64,000 nt of DNA from Colias croceus (taxonomy: Eukaryota; Arthropoda; Insecta; Lepidoptera; Pieridae), in assembly GCF_905220415.1 (NCBI RefSeq), contig NC_059556.1, positions 7,266,501 through 7,330,500 of the forward strand, read 5' to 3'. Under the pieces are notes generated by a model. That model worked only from the letters and a program-made list of their open reading frames with translations. It did no database searches and was not told the DNA's origin. This document shows, piece by piece, positions 11,240 through 22,573 of this stretch; position 1 is the first letter of the stretch; every line of letters begins with the position of its first letter. Both the position numbers and the translations under genes were made by a program.

Positions 11240-11555
11240 TCTAAACTAATATTATAAAGAGGAAAGGTTTGTATGTATGTATGGTTTTCACGCATAAACT
11301 ACTGGACCGATTTCAAAAATTCTTTCACCATTAGAAAGATGCATCTTCACTGAGCAACATAGGCTATATTGCATTTTCAAAAAAATTAGAGATCCTTACC
11401 AAAAATGCAATAATGTAACCCAATGTGTAAAAAATTCTTTCATAAAAATTCTGTCATCGCGTGCGCTGCGGAATCTATTCCTTGAAATACGAGGATGGTT
11501 CGAAAAAAAACGTAAACATGTAGGTACCACGGGTGAAGCCGGGGCGGACCGCTAG
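11240..11555 (+). mobile_element. Helitron-like non-autonomous element
   Basis: It begins A|TCTAAACTAATATTATAAAGA, carries AAACTACTGGACCGATTTC, and ends GGGTGAAGCCGGGGCGGACCGCTAG|T. The TC start, CTAG end and A/T host dinucleotide fit Helitrons. The length exceeds related copies because the middle is expanded. Confidence 0.85.
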
Positions 11556-12268
11556 TCTACAATATAATATAAATGATGAACATAAATGTAACTATAGTAG
11601 AGCCATTTTAATAGGCAACATTTTACAGTTCAACAAAATTCAACAACGTAACCTAGTAACGACGACATAGAATAACATGATATTTCGTTTTGTTAGAACT
11701 GCACATTTGCTTAACTTTTTTCAATTACGATTACATATTTATAATAATAATGACCGATACAAGTTATTTTAAGATTTCATTTTACTGATAAACCATCCTA
11801 AACATAATAAACAATTTCTGAATTGAAGAACTGACGTCGCTACAATTTTGTGTCAATAAACCTTTTTTCTTTTTAAATACTAGAGACGTTACTCTAAAAA
11901 TCGAAATCTGACATCTTGAATCGAATGCATTGTGACTTGTGAATAAAAATCATCATAAATTAATAAATTCGATTGACAAATGTTTCAAATCCGTATCGAT
12001 TAATACACTTTAATCGATGTTATTAAGCAGGTTACCTCTCTTCGAAGATAAAATTGATAGACGTCAAATGTTGCCTATTAAATTGGCTCGACTATAAATA
12101 TCGAATTCTAACAGAAGTCAAATCAATTATATCCATGTTAATGGAAAATTATGCCATAAGAATGAATCGCTACTTTCATATCATTATTTCGATTTTATAT
12201 GAAATCCTGTGTTTACTTGTGTAGAAAAATCAATTTTAAATCAATTTCACTTATATATAATAATATCT

Positions 12269-12438
12269 CAGCCCCCCTAGCCAAGTGGCTTTCTGTTAGC
12301 GTAGCGTTCAATAGAATAATAGACTACGAATGTATGAGATTGTAGACAAACGTATCTACAGCTTACGTCAATCTCATACATTCGTAGTCTATTCTATTGA
12401 ACGCCACGCTAGCAGAAAGCCACTTGCTAGGGGGGCTG
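12269..12438. mobile_element. Foldback MITE with about 75-bp arms
   Basis: CAGCCCCCCTAGCCAAGTGG and about 55 further bases are complemented, with a few mismatches, by the segment ending GCTAGGGGGGCTG. The spacer is about 20-25 bases. It interrupts a Helitron-type body: the sequence to the right (12439-12537) carries ACTACTGGACCGATTTC as in the Helitrons. Confidence 0.85.
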
Positions 12439-12659
12439 GAACTACTGGACCGATTTCAAAAATTCTTTATCCATTGGATATGTACTTGCTCTCCGAGTGC
12501 TATAGGCTATATTATGTACCATGAGTACCAGGGTGAACAACGAGTAAATAATCAAACTGAAGTCATTGTTACAACGCGGTTTACTTTAAAATCCAATATA
12601 AACTTCGAACGTACATTAGCCAAGTTAAATTACGTTTTCTAAATCATCATAGTGGAACT

Positions 12660-12915
12660 ATGAATAATTTTAATATAAATTTTTGTTTGAAATATTCTCG
12701 TTAGTTTTGAGCTTCGGATTTTAATAACCCTTAATATTTAATTATTAATATGGACTTTTGATGCCCTTCGTGTTATAGTGTAATGAATAATATTATATTT
12801 AATATAAATTTTTGTTTGAAATGTTCTCGTTAGTTTTGAGCTTCGGATTTTAATAACCCTTAATATTTATTAATAAGGACTTTTGTTAAAATGCCCTTCG
12901 TGTAAAGTTATATAG
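12660..12915. repeat. Two-copy tandem duplication, about 125-bp unit
   Basis: Unit 1 starts near 12660 and unit 2 near 12783. Both contain AATATAAATTTTTGTTTGAA, CTCGTTAGTTTTGAGCTTCG and ATGCCCTTCGTGT with small indels. Confidence 0.9.
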
Positions 12916-12966
12916 TGCGATTTGTTTATAAGTTTATAAATTTTGATTGAAAATGAAATATTTTTT

Positions 12967-13045
12967 TGATCTGCTCCGCCGATTACGCGGCGCCCTGGAA
13001 TGGCGAAAGACGCAGGATCGAATGCAACCTCGTGATCGAATTTTT
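12967..13045 (+). repeat. Degenerate tRNA-like SINE head
   Basis: The end ...CTCGTGATCGAATTTT and the GC-rich, tRNA-sized layout match the better tRNA-like copy at 40680-40757, here on the opposite strand. Box B is corrupted (GGATCGAATGC). Confidence 0.5.
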
Positions 13046-13182
13046 CCTATTCTTTAAAAAATTATAATAAAATTGAACAAAAATGATACCTTCTTAGTAA
13101 GCATAATACTTTTTTAATACTATATTACTAAAAAAAATGTTTGAAATAAAAGTTTAAAGAAAAAATGGACATTATTACTTAA

Positions 13183-13369
13183 TCCATACTAATACCTATT
13201 ATAAATGCGAAAGTAACTCTGTCTCTCTGTCTGTTACTCAATCACGCCTAAACTACTGAACCAATTTGCATGAAATTTGGTATGGAGATATTTTGATACC
13301 CGAGAATGGACATAGGCTACCGTTTATTGCGAAATATGTACCACGGGCGAAGCCGGGGCGGACCTCTAG
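13183..13369 (+). mobile_element. Helitron-like non-autonomous element (complete, 187 bp)
   Basis: A|TCCATACTAATACCTATTATA start, CTGTCTCTCTGTCTGTTACTC, CAATTTGCATGAAATTTGG, then GGGCGAAGCCGGGGCGGACC and CTAG|T end. Confidence 0.9.
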
Positions 13370-13659
13370 TCTATACATATATTTTTAATAAAAATTAAAT
13401 AGCCATAGATTTGATATAAATTAAATAATGATTACTTTGAACGGATATCATTAATTAAGAAATATTGTAATATCCTCTTAGAATGTAGTTAATTGGTTGA
13501 TATTTGCATATTAATTATAATTTATTGCCTTAACTAGATCTAATCTAATTCTCTGATTTTATAGTTTTAAATTGGTTATTCTATAAACAGTATACAGTAC
13601 GCTATTTAGTCTAAAATAAATAGTTATTATGATCAAGAAATTTAAATATATAAAGGGGA

Positions 13660-13890
13660 CTAGCTTTCCGCCCGCGTCTTCGCCCACGTTTTCAAAGAAA
13701 AACCCGCATAGTTCCCGTTCCTGTGGGATTTCCGGAATAAAACCTATCTTATGTGTTAATCCAAGTTACCCTCTGTATGTGTGCTAAATTTCATTGTTAT
13801 CGGTTCAGTTGTATTTGCGTGAAAGGGTAACAAACATACATACACATACATCCATCCTCACAAACTTTCGCATTTATAATATTAGTAGGA
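13660..13890 (-). mobile_element. Helitron-like non-autonomous element (complete, minus)
   Basis: On the minus strand it runs from A|TCCTACTAATATTATAAATG through GGGATTTCCGG-complement segments to a GGCGGAAAGCTAG end. Both Helitron termini and the A/T host bases are present. Confidence 0.9.
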
Positions 13891-14095
13891 TATGATTTGA
13901 ATATAAATTGAGATAAATTGATTTATCATCTTCGCCAATTATTTCCAAGTTGAAATTTAAATTAGAAAATTTTCAATTTTCGGCGGATTGGTGATTGGGG
14001 ATTGTTATTTGAATTGACAGATTTTAATATCATTTAAATAGTTCATTTAAATTTTTGTTCAATAAGTATTCTATTCTGACTTAATTTATACTTTA

Positions 14096-14190
14096 CTAGC
14101 TTTCCGACCGCAGCTTCGCCCGCTTTGTCTAAAACTTAACAAATTATATACAAAAACCTTCCTCGATCTATCAAAAAACCTACTGCATTC
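14096..14190 (-). mobile_element. Helitron 3' fragment, minus
   Basis: CTAGCTTTCCGACCGCAGCTTCGCCCGC followed by the AAACCTTCCTCGATCTATCAAA segment matches only the 3' half of the ACATAGTATAAAACAAAGT Helitron subfamily seen at 35220-35403. Confidence 0.75.
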
Positions 14191-14301
14191 ATAATTTATT
14201 CTATAACAGACTAGCGGTCCGCCCCGGCTTCGCCCGTGGGACATATTTCGCAATAAAAGGTAGCCTATGTTCTTTCTCAGGGTCTAAAGATTGTCTGTGC
14301 C

Positions 14302-15569
14302 AAAGGAGAATGGCGAAACTGGGCCTAACTGTTACAGAAGTCATAATATATTTAAAATTCATTATATTATTTTTAGTAATTCTTGGTAAAATATTTACTC
14401 CTGATTCTATGGGAAAACAAATCTTTGAAAAAAAAGATAATGTGTTCACTACCGGCATTGTTATTTAGATTTCTATGACTACCGGTCTTATCAAGCAAAG
14501 ATTGTCAGTGTTGTCAGGAGTAAAAAAGTCGAATATATCGATTAATACGAATGAATGTCTATATTTTATTTTTATTTTATTGAATTCAAATGCCTTTATA
14601 AATGAGAAGCAAAACTTAACTTATTTTTAACACATATCTTAATTTATTTAGATCATTCTATAAAATATAAACATGTTTTACTTAATCAATAATAATTATA
14701 ACATTTTTATTTAGGTAGCTGGCCATTAATAAAATGTCAAATTATTAATCATAATTGTGTCAGTTATGAGTGATTTATTTATGTTTGTTGTTTGACATTT
14801 GAGTGAAGTTTTAGGCCCTTCTCCCATTACGATACGCTTAAGCGATTCAAGTATCCTGCAAGTCTCGGAGACTAGTCGCCGCGGAGTATCTCACATACAT
14901 TTTTATGTAGGCTCGCACACTACGCTACAGCTGGTATCCTACACGTCCGCGACTAGTATAGCACTACTCACCGTGTCGGTCGCTTTTGCATCGCGTCTCG
15001 ACTCTCGCGCGTATCTTTTCGTTAGAAAGATAAAAATATCTAATCATCATGTTGTAGTTCTCGTTCGGCTACAAAAACTCTACAATTTATGTTTCTTTCA
15101 ATATATGGATGAATCCAGTACTTCTACTTCTATAAAAAAGAAAAACTGCAAGAGCTTCTTCGTCACTGGAATTGCTGATTGCTCGACATAACGACGTAAC
15201 TGTTGTTGCAATAAATAAATTAATTATTATTATTTTAACGTCGGTCCACAAAAACGAGGCACAATAATGATGAATTTAGTCATTTTTCAGTCGCATAATA
15301 TGCGAGCATCGGGTAGCCAGCAAATATCTAAGTAGTATTCTACGCGAGTATCGTATTCTAGAAGTATCGTACCTAATGGCAGAAGGGCCTTAGTAACGTT
15401 ATATTCAAAATTGATCTTAATCAATATCCCAATATCTCTGCTATCCCATAGAAAAGATCTATAATTATTATATTCATAGAGTCTGTATATTTTTATCTTT
15501 TTAATCACCCATAAATCATCAGTGTAACGATCAGGCCCAGAGTCCTATGGGAGTTTGCCATTCTCCTTT
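14302..15569. mobile_element. Element with AAAGGAGAATGGC inverted ends, inserted in the Helitron
   Basis: AAAGGAGAATGGC at 14302-14314 is complemented at 15557-15569, and similarity continues inward (GAAACT/AAACT, then GGGCC). The Helitron flanks show no target duplication: the AAA and TTT at the two edges equal the host AAATTT. A relative occupies 49242-50320. No transposase frame was seen. The superfamily is not assigned. Confidence 0.75.
14814..15389. mobile_element. Harbinger/Tourist-type MITE nested in the previous element
   Basis: GGCCCTTCTCCCATTA at 14814 and the complement of GGCCCTTCTGCCATTA ending at 15389 form terminal repeats with one mismatch; an ACGATAC match continues inward after a small gap. 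A TTA triplet flanks both sides (14811-14813 and 15390-15392), the TWA duplication of PIF-Harbinger elements. A 130-codon plus frame across it has no family features. Confidence 0.85.
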
Positions 15570-16032
15570 CATCAAAATCGGTTGAGAGGTTTATGCGTGA
15601 AAACTGAAAACCATACATACATACAATATAATTACAAACCTTTCCTCTTTATAATATTAGTATAGATATTTTTTTAATATATAAAGCTTATCAATATAAG
15701 AAATAATAGAAAATAGAAATACAAATGTAAGAAAATGAATTTTAGGCTCATAACAACCATAGTATAAAGAGAACTTTATTATACTATGTAACAACATAGC
15801 ACTCCAAGATTCCCAAAATAGAAGGAATTCCGAGAACAAACAAAAATAATCTCTTGGGTTCACATTACGTAATATTGCGTCAATGTATACAAAAGTGAGA
15901 TAATTAGGACGAGAGCATTCCAGCGAACATTTACGTTTAATTTCATTGTGATAACATTTTGGTATTTTATACTGTTTAATTAGTATGTTTGAAGCGTGCA
16001 ATAACATAATTAATTAATAATAACTACATCCT

Positions 16033-16101
16033 CATACCCTCATAGGAGGCCCGTGTCCCAGCAGTGGGAACGTATATGGGCTGATGATGATGATGATGAT
16101 G
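16033..16101 (+). mobile_element. 5'-truncated LINE 3' end with (GAT)n tail
   Basis: The 69-bp insert GGAGGCCCGTGTCCCAGCAG...CGTATATGGGCTGATGATGA is bounded by a perfect AACTACATCCT duplication (16022-16032 and 16102-16112). This is the familiar lepidopteran LINE tail. Confidence 0.9.
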
Positions 16102-16315
16102 AACTACATCCTAAATAAAATACTGCTACATTTGCCGTACCTGTAAAAGGTAATAAAGCTAATTGGCACACAAAGTATCATTTTATGCAGAACACGAAAA
16201 TATTATTTATTTATATTACACGTTATAGCGTAGTGAGGTTCGCAAAAACAAACAATTACAAATGTATTTTAAGTTTTGTTGTCGTTCTCCATTTTCATAA
16301 AATTTATATGAAAAC

Positions 16316-16450
16316 TAGCGGTTTGCCCCGGCTTCGCCCGTGGTACATGTATACGTTTTATCTTCATAAGAACCATCTTCGTACTTCAAGGAATAAATTA
16401 TAAAAAAAGAATTAACGAAAATCGGTTCAGCGCTTCTCGAGATTTGCGTT
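16316..16450 (-). mobile_element. Helitron-like element, minus, 5'-truncated
   Basis: CTAG end with GCCCCGGCTTCGCCCGTGGT, then CTTCGTACTTCAAGGAATAA and GAAAATCGGTTCAGCGCTTC. This is the same subfamily as 36805-36979, but the ATGAATCGCAAAATGTG head is missing. Confidence 0.8.
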
Positions 16451-16686
16451 TAGCAACAAATTTCCCAAACCCCTGCACCCATAAAAGCTTGTACAGAAAT
16501 TGTTATCTCTGTCCTCATAATAATACTGACGTAAATAAATAAAAGTCCTTTAAAATTACAACACAAATAGGTATTTTCACACGTAAAATCCTGCCTCCTA
16601 ATGAACCAAGCGAAGGTGATGTCATCTCATTACTGTTTACTAATACTAACCATGTTTGTTGAACGTTTGAGAGCGTAAAAAATTAC

Positions 16687-17003
16687 TTTATACCATTGAG
16701 ATAATATTACTACGTATGGAGGAGACACCACGAACAAAATCTGTGCGCCATTTTTTTGCTCTAACTAAGTTTTAAAAATTATTATCTAGTTAGGTACTTA
16801 CCGATGAAAGTTATTCCTTTGCACTTTTCCGTAGTATTTGTATTATTTGTGCAATACCGTAAGACACACGAAGGCATATTTGATGCGTTTCACTTTAAAA
16901 CAAATAAAAAATCGCGTGCAGTTACTCCATATGGCGTATGTTGAGCGGAACATAAGTGATGTAGGCGGTGTCGTCTCCATATGTATATCTCAATGCTTTA
17001 TAC
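16687..17003. mobile_element. Candidate foldback MITE with imperfect ~45-bp inverted ends
   Basis: Left end TTTATACCATTGAGATAATA...TATGGAGGAGACACCACG is complemented on the right by TATAAAGCATTGAGATATAC...TATGGAGACGACACCGCC with mismatches and small gaps. The interior is AT-rich with no frame of note. Confidence 0.6.
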
Positions 17004-17724
17004 CCATATTTACATAGCTTTAATTAAGTAAATATCGCACTTGTTTCTTAATTTTTTTATGAGTGTGTTGAAGCATCGTATTTGACCTTTTTAATGTTTA
17101 ATAATACGTATTGTGTTGTGTATTGATAATGTTAAAAATACATTGTGATGCAATCTATACTTAAATATTGTTGAAATTGCAATACTTGTATTTGATATTT
17201 AGTGTTTCATGACATTCAAATGCCTTATAAATATACATTTCTACGTTTATAAAGAATAGAAATTCCATCACGAGGAGGGATCGATTAAAAATGCTGTATT
17301 TCAGAATTATTTTAGTAGAGATGAAGAGAGTAAGTAGAGTATAAATATTTATTAATTAAATCACCTAAATCTTCTTACATTAATATTTGATATTTAAAAA
17401 AAACATGATTTTTTATTGAACACTGAAATTCGATCTTCGCGTTGTAGGTAATAATTACTCATAACTGAGTTACAATGCACTTATCGCGATAAACATGCAT
17501 TCGACAAATTTGCATAGCACTAATATAATAATATTATGTTATTATTTCTGGTAATACGACATTATATTGTATCATCACAACACGTGGAGGGAATCTTCTA
17601 ATTAATATCTTCCTTCTAAGATATGTAAGACGACGACGCGACGTTGACGTAGAAGACGACATATTCTTATTTCTAACTATAATATATTTATGTATTTAAA
17701 CTATATGTATACCTAACTAAAATA

Positions 17725-17890
17725 TTTATTTAATATTATCTCTGTCTGTCTCTACTTCACGCCTCAACCACTGAACCGATTTGGATGCTTGGTAAAGAGA
17801 TGGAGAAGGATAGGATAAGTTTAATACCGGTATTGCCACGGAATCGGGAACTATGTGGTCTACGCGGGCGAAGTCGCGGGCAGAAAGCTA
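17725..17890 (+). mobile_element. Degenerate Helitron-like element
   Basis: TATTATCTCTGTCTGTCTCT, CCACTGAACCGATTTGGATG and an end GCGGGCGAAGTCGCGGGCAGAAAGCTA; the terminal G of CTAG is lost. Confidence 0.7.
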
Positions 17891-18256
17891 CTTAATACAC
17901 AAATGTTCCAAACAGACAACCATTTGATGCAGATAATAGATAGTAAAGGCCAATAAAGAGAAATGAGCATTAAATCTACATAGATGCAAATAATGATGTT
18001 GTAATATTTCGCGTACCCAGCAAAATTACGTTCGTCCTACGTCAATGTTGTAATGTAATATTAATCATCGATTCTTGACGCTTTCAAATCGATTGTTCTT
18101 TGAAGCGAGATAGATGTAATTAGCATAATTATCGATGTATCGATGCATGTGCAATCGATTCGTTGTTAGCGTCTGATACTTTTACTCGATGAAATGTTCG
18201 TTGTATTCGCAATAGAAATTGACTGACTTTAATATTGTTGAGTTTTTTTTTTGTTA

Positions 18257-18444
18257 TCACTAGAGGTACATAGTATAAAACAAAGTCGCATTTTCTGTCC
18301 TATATTATGTATGCTTAAATCTTTAAAACTACGCAACGGATTTTGGTACAGTTTTTTTTAAATAGATAGAGTGATTCAAGAGGAAGGTAGGTATAATTTA
18401 TTAGGTTTTAGACAAAGCGGACAAAGACGCGGGCGAAAAGCTAG
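18257..18444 (+). mobile_element. Helitron-like element, ACATAGTATAAAACAAAGT subfamily
   Basis: A|TCACTAGAGGTACATAGTAT start, AAACTACGCAACGGATTTTG and ATAGATAGAGTGATTCAAGA in the middle, GCGGGCGAAAAGCTAG|T end. Confidence 0.9.
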
Positions 18445-20555
18445 TAAAATGTAATTAATGACTTGTCTTGTTTAATCTAGTATTTATTGTCTTGTTAAAT
18501 CACAAACTATATTGCATTTCTCGAAACTAATGAAAATCCTCTGTCTTTGTTGTAAAAGAAATTGCATAACAATGTTAATGAAAATTGTATCCAGACGAAC
18601 TAATTACATTCTTCTACAAAGCTTAAACGAGTTTAGAAATTGTATGAAAAATTATTAAAACCTTCCAACAGAAAATGTAGGTTGATCATCCCAAAGGACA
18701 AAATTGTATTTTACGAGAAGATAAAACTGTTTATTAAGCTCTCAATTCTAGAACATTCCCGTTTGACATTTGAAACGTTGAAATTAAATCTATAAAGCGC
18801 ACTCAACCCCGCTGGGAATTTGTAAACATTTAATTAGCGTTCTGTATAAAATGATGGAAATGAAAATTAACTTTACCGCCTTTTACTGTGTAAAATGTAG
18901 CAGTTTCGGGATATATTTATAAAGTGTTAGTTTCATGTATGAGACATTAAAATAAATATTTTCATTTTGATATTATATAACGTCATATACTTTTTACAAT
19001 AATATGTTATAACTTATAAGGACTCCTTAATACATTAGTACTTAGACCGTACGACTTTCTTGCCTAATGTTATGAAAAGAAAGCAAATTTCTACAAAACG
19101 AAAAGCATAAAATAGTTTGCAAACTAATAAACAAATTAAACTCTAACATCAAATAAAACTTCGTCTAAGGTCAGTTTCTAAGATAAAGACCTAAATCTAT
19201 ATATACTGGTTGTTGAACTATGTGGTTAATTGTATTAAGTTAATATACATAAAACTTTTGTTTTACAGTCTTGTTTACTATATTCTCCACGTGTATTATT
19301 TACTATACCTATATCACGTTTATCTTCCCTTATATAAGAGCAGAAATTGTATACAAACTTTTACCTGTTACATACAATTTAAAAGAAAAACAACATAACC
19401 ACTGAACTGGATAACACAAAGAAAATTCACTCGACATAAAACGAGCAAGAAATCTGTTAGAAATTGCATAGAAAGCTACAAACGCAAACAAGGGACGTTA
19501 TCTTTGGGAATGTAAAAACAACAGACGCGCTTTAGATAAGCCAGTCCACTGGCTATATGTGTCTTATAAGAACTCTTTTATAAATTTTTAGGAGAGTGGA
19601 GAGTTTTAAATTGGTATCTAAGGAAAGAGTGCAGCAAAATATGTTGCAATGTGTTGTTTAAAAATTAGTAATCTGAATATTTGGAATAAACATAGGAAAA
19701 TGTTTATTATAACTTTTAAATAAATTGATCTACTTCAAAATGTATTTTTACTTGAAAATAAAGGCCTTCTAAATAACATTTGTATTCTATAACTTCTAAA
19801 TAAAGTTTTACTTCCAGGATATTTGGTAATAGCCTATGTATTCAATAGCGATATACTTAAGCTTTTAAAACTTCTGACATTTATTTTAAATAAGTATTTG
19901 TTATACATTACAGACAGGGACAGACAGACAGGGGGTAACCTACTATCCCATCAAGTTTATCCGCTAGTACCTAGCTAAACTAAACGCGCCTTCAAAAAAG
20001 TAAAAGTCGATGCGCAGTCGCGTGCCAAACGACGATGCGTTTCAATGTAATAAACCTTCGTCATATAAGTGATTTACAGCAAGTGAGGTCACGTGAACCG
20101 CACGGGCTAGTCCAAGGATAGTGCACTAAGCGTACCCACTGGCCATAAATTGCCCATAAATTCGACGCGTTAACTCCCCTGTCACTTTCTTTGGCGAAGA
20201 AATATGTTTATTAGACTTGAAAAATGTGCATTTAAATTAAAATTAGTTGCGGAGTTTAAAATTGGGAGTCAAAGATCAATTGAGTTTTGGAATGTTGGTC
20301 GAAATTTGAATGTTTAATAAATTGCGTTATGTTTATAAATACATGTCAATAGTGTAATAAACGATATATTACTTGTATGTAGGTGTTTCCAATTTCGCTC
20401 CAATCTTATAAATCTTGTTACACTCATGATCTATTACCACGGTAACAATGTTTCTATAGGGAAACACTTTGTAGTTCACTTATCAATTACCAAAACTCTA
20501 ATATTTTTTTTTTAATCTGAGACACCTTATATTGTGTATTCTCTACTTCATTTTT
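18445..20555. other. Anonymous AT-rich intergenic sequence
   Basis: No supported gene or element seen; only low-complexity AT-rich frames. Confidence 0.55.
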
Positions 20556-20780
20556 GAAGTGAAACTTCTTTATCAGGGTAGAAAAAAATTTAGTATAACA
20601 TTTTTTCGTTACGCGTGCCATTTTTCCGCTACGCGCCATCTTTTTCTTATCCCTACCACGCGTGATGCAACCTTCTAGAAATACGACGAATTTCTGTAAA
20701 GTTGCATAATATAGTTAATTATTTTTTGAAAAATAAGGTCATAAAGAAGTTTCACTTCTTACGTGTGTACACTAGTATAC
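20556..20780 (-). mobile_element. MITE, GAAGTGAAACTTCTTTAT family, copy 1 (minus)
   Basis: Ends GAAGTGAAACTTCTTTATC and ATAAAGAAGTTTCACTTC are inverted repeats. Internal GGGATAAGAAAAAGATGGCG and AAATAAGGTCATAAAG segments (complemented here) match three further copies at 24321, 34321 and 52761. An ACACACGT extension lies outside one end in all copies. Confidence 0.85.
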
Positions 20781-21939
20781 GAACACATTTTTTTTTAAAT
20801 TTCGTCTTCACAGTGTAGATAACTTAATTCTCCATACATGTCTTCATACCTGGCACTATTTAACAAACCACATCATAAAACCAGGCATCAACACGCTCAC
20901 AACGAAGGGTTGATACGTTGGGCCATAATGTTTCATCTGATGCTGGAATTTTGGACATAAAATAAAGATCTCGGATAGTGGTCAGTCACGATGTATCGTA
21001 AAAATGTCGTGTCGATGTTTATAGCTGTAGCCTACGTGGTGATGTGTGTTTACGTTAAATTGTTGAACTTATATGAGTTTCTAGATCTTATAATAAAACT
21101 GTCTTTTATTAAGTAGTCTTAGACACTCTCCGTAAGGTGATGTTTAGGATAATTGTTAAAATTATGAGTTACTGGATCAGCTATATAATAGAACTGTCTT
21201 AGATCTAGAAGACTTGGTATAACGCATCTAGAATGTTCTGTGATATGAATATAATCACAAATGTAATGATGAAATTGTACCCCGCACCCCCACAAATCAA
21301 GCATATCCGTAGCTCCTGTATACCCTATATTACTATAAAATTCATGCAAATGCCAAATCCTTCCAGCTATTTTTTTTTTCTTGAAATATTAACAAACGTA
21401 TGTGTGTTTGTTGATGTAATAATGTTAGGTGAATATACTGCCCAGATTGCCACATGCAAAAAAAGTATAAATAATAATAAAAGGCCTCTACGCTGATGGA
21501 CCGTAGACAGAGAAGGACCCATATCTCAACATACTATGACATAAGTCTATCAAAAGACCGGTGACATCCTTACCTTTGATTTGTTGGTTGTACCCTTGGT
21601 TGTACCCGACTCCTATTGAAATATAGAAACGTTATGATGATAATAATACAAACGTCACAATGAAGACACGAAAAATATATTGTAAAAATCCTTCACACAT
21701 GCAATAAAAATATGAGAAGTATCAAGAATTAATATAATTTCATTGTATAATTTTAAAGTTTTTGTATAACTCTACATGTATTATTAAATATTAGCTTTCC
21801 GTCCGCATTTTCAAAGAAAAACCCGCATAGATCCCGTTCCCGTGGGATTTCCGGGATAAAACTTATCCTATGTGTTAATCCAAGTTACCCTCTATATGTG
21901 TGCCAAATTTTATCAAAATCGGTTGAAAGAGAGGTTTAA

Positions 21940-22160
21940 GGTACAAGTCCGAGACGGGCCGCAGACCGCAAACTGCAACAGCAAACTGCAAGCGACACCA
22001 CTTGTTTCTATGAACATCTATGAAATTGATTCTAAGCGCGGCGACACTGCTGCCTGCAGACGCAACGCGCAGCGATTCATAGATGTTCATAGAAACAAGT
22101 GGTGTCGCTTGCAGTTTGCTGTTGCAGTTTGCGGTCTGCGGCCCGTCTCGGAATTGTACC
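21940..22160. mobile_element. Long-armed palindromic MITE, TTTAA target duplication
   Basis: Arms of about 85 bp start GGTACAAGTCCGAGACGGGC and end with the complement of GGTACAATTCCGAGACGGGC. A short spacer near 22025-22075 separates them. TTTAA flanks both sides (21935-21939 and 22161-22165), and the single TTTAA remains in the undisturbed Helitron relative. Frames across it on both strands are mirror images and not genes. Confidence 0.9.
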
Positions 22161-22194
22161 TTTAAGCGGGAAAGCGTAACAGACAGACAGAGTT

Positions 22195-22573
22195 CGTCGT
22201 CGTCGTTTCAGCCGTGGGACGTCCACTGCTGGACAAAGGCCTCCCTCAGGGTTTTCCACCACGACCGGTCACCGGCGGCCTGCATCCAGCGGCTCCCTGC
22301 CACTCGGACCAGGTCGTCTGTACATCTTGTGGGTGGTCGTCCCACGCTTCGTCGCCCAGTACGTGGTCTCCATTCGAGAACCTTTCTGCCCCAACGGCCA
22401 TCGGTTCTGCGGGCTATGTGCCCAGCCCATTGCCACTTCAGCGTGCTAATCCGGCGAGCTATGTCGGTGACACCGGTTCTCCTACGGATCTCCTCATTTC
22501 TGATTCGATCACGTAGGGAAACTCCGAGCATAGCCCTTTCCATAGCACGTTGAGCGACGCTGAGCTTGTGCAC
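22195..22573 (-). mobile_element. RTE-type LINE, 5'-truncated 3' end carrying reverse-transcriptase C-terminus
   Basis: On the minus strand an open frame (to 22208) encodes the C-terminal region typical of RTE/BovB polyproteins: residues such as QRAMERAMLGVSLRDRIRNE, then RRTGVTDIARRISTLKWQWA with the WxGHIAR block and RPPTRCTDD. The 3' end is GGCTGAAACGACGACGACG. A perfect GACAGAGTT duplication flanks it (22186-22194 and 22574-22582). The catalytic YADD part is absent, so it is a dead-on-arrival copy. It inserted into the Helitron after or beside the palindromic MITE. Confidence 0.93.

Larger units (their letters stand above)
14211..15666 (-). mobile_element. Helitron split by a nested insertion, minus
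   Basis: The 3' part is 14211-14301 (CTAG end to ...GTCTGTGCC) and the 5' part is 15570-15666 (CATCAAAATCGGTTGAGAGG to ATATTAGTATAGA|T). In the uninterrupted relative at 25492-25648 the two are joined as GTGCCAAATTTCATCAAAAT, so the break point is at AAATTT. Confidence 0.85.

Noticed and set aside
14799..15191. 130-codon plus-strand open frame
   Set aside because: It begins before and runs inside a Harbinger-type MITE, with no family features or conserved blocks.
21119..21349. 76-codon minus frame with Cys, Trp and His residues
   Set aside because: No recognisable motif, no splice partner, AT-rich context; no basis for calling a gene.
21872..22165. 97-codon plus and 71-codon minus frames
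   Set aside because: They are mirror translations of the two arms of the palindromic MITE.
22083..22553. 156-codon plus-strand frame
   Set aside because: It is antisense to the RTE reverse-transcriptase fragment, which has clear family blocks on the minus strand.
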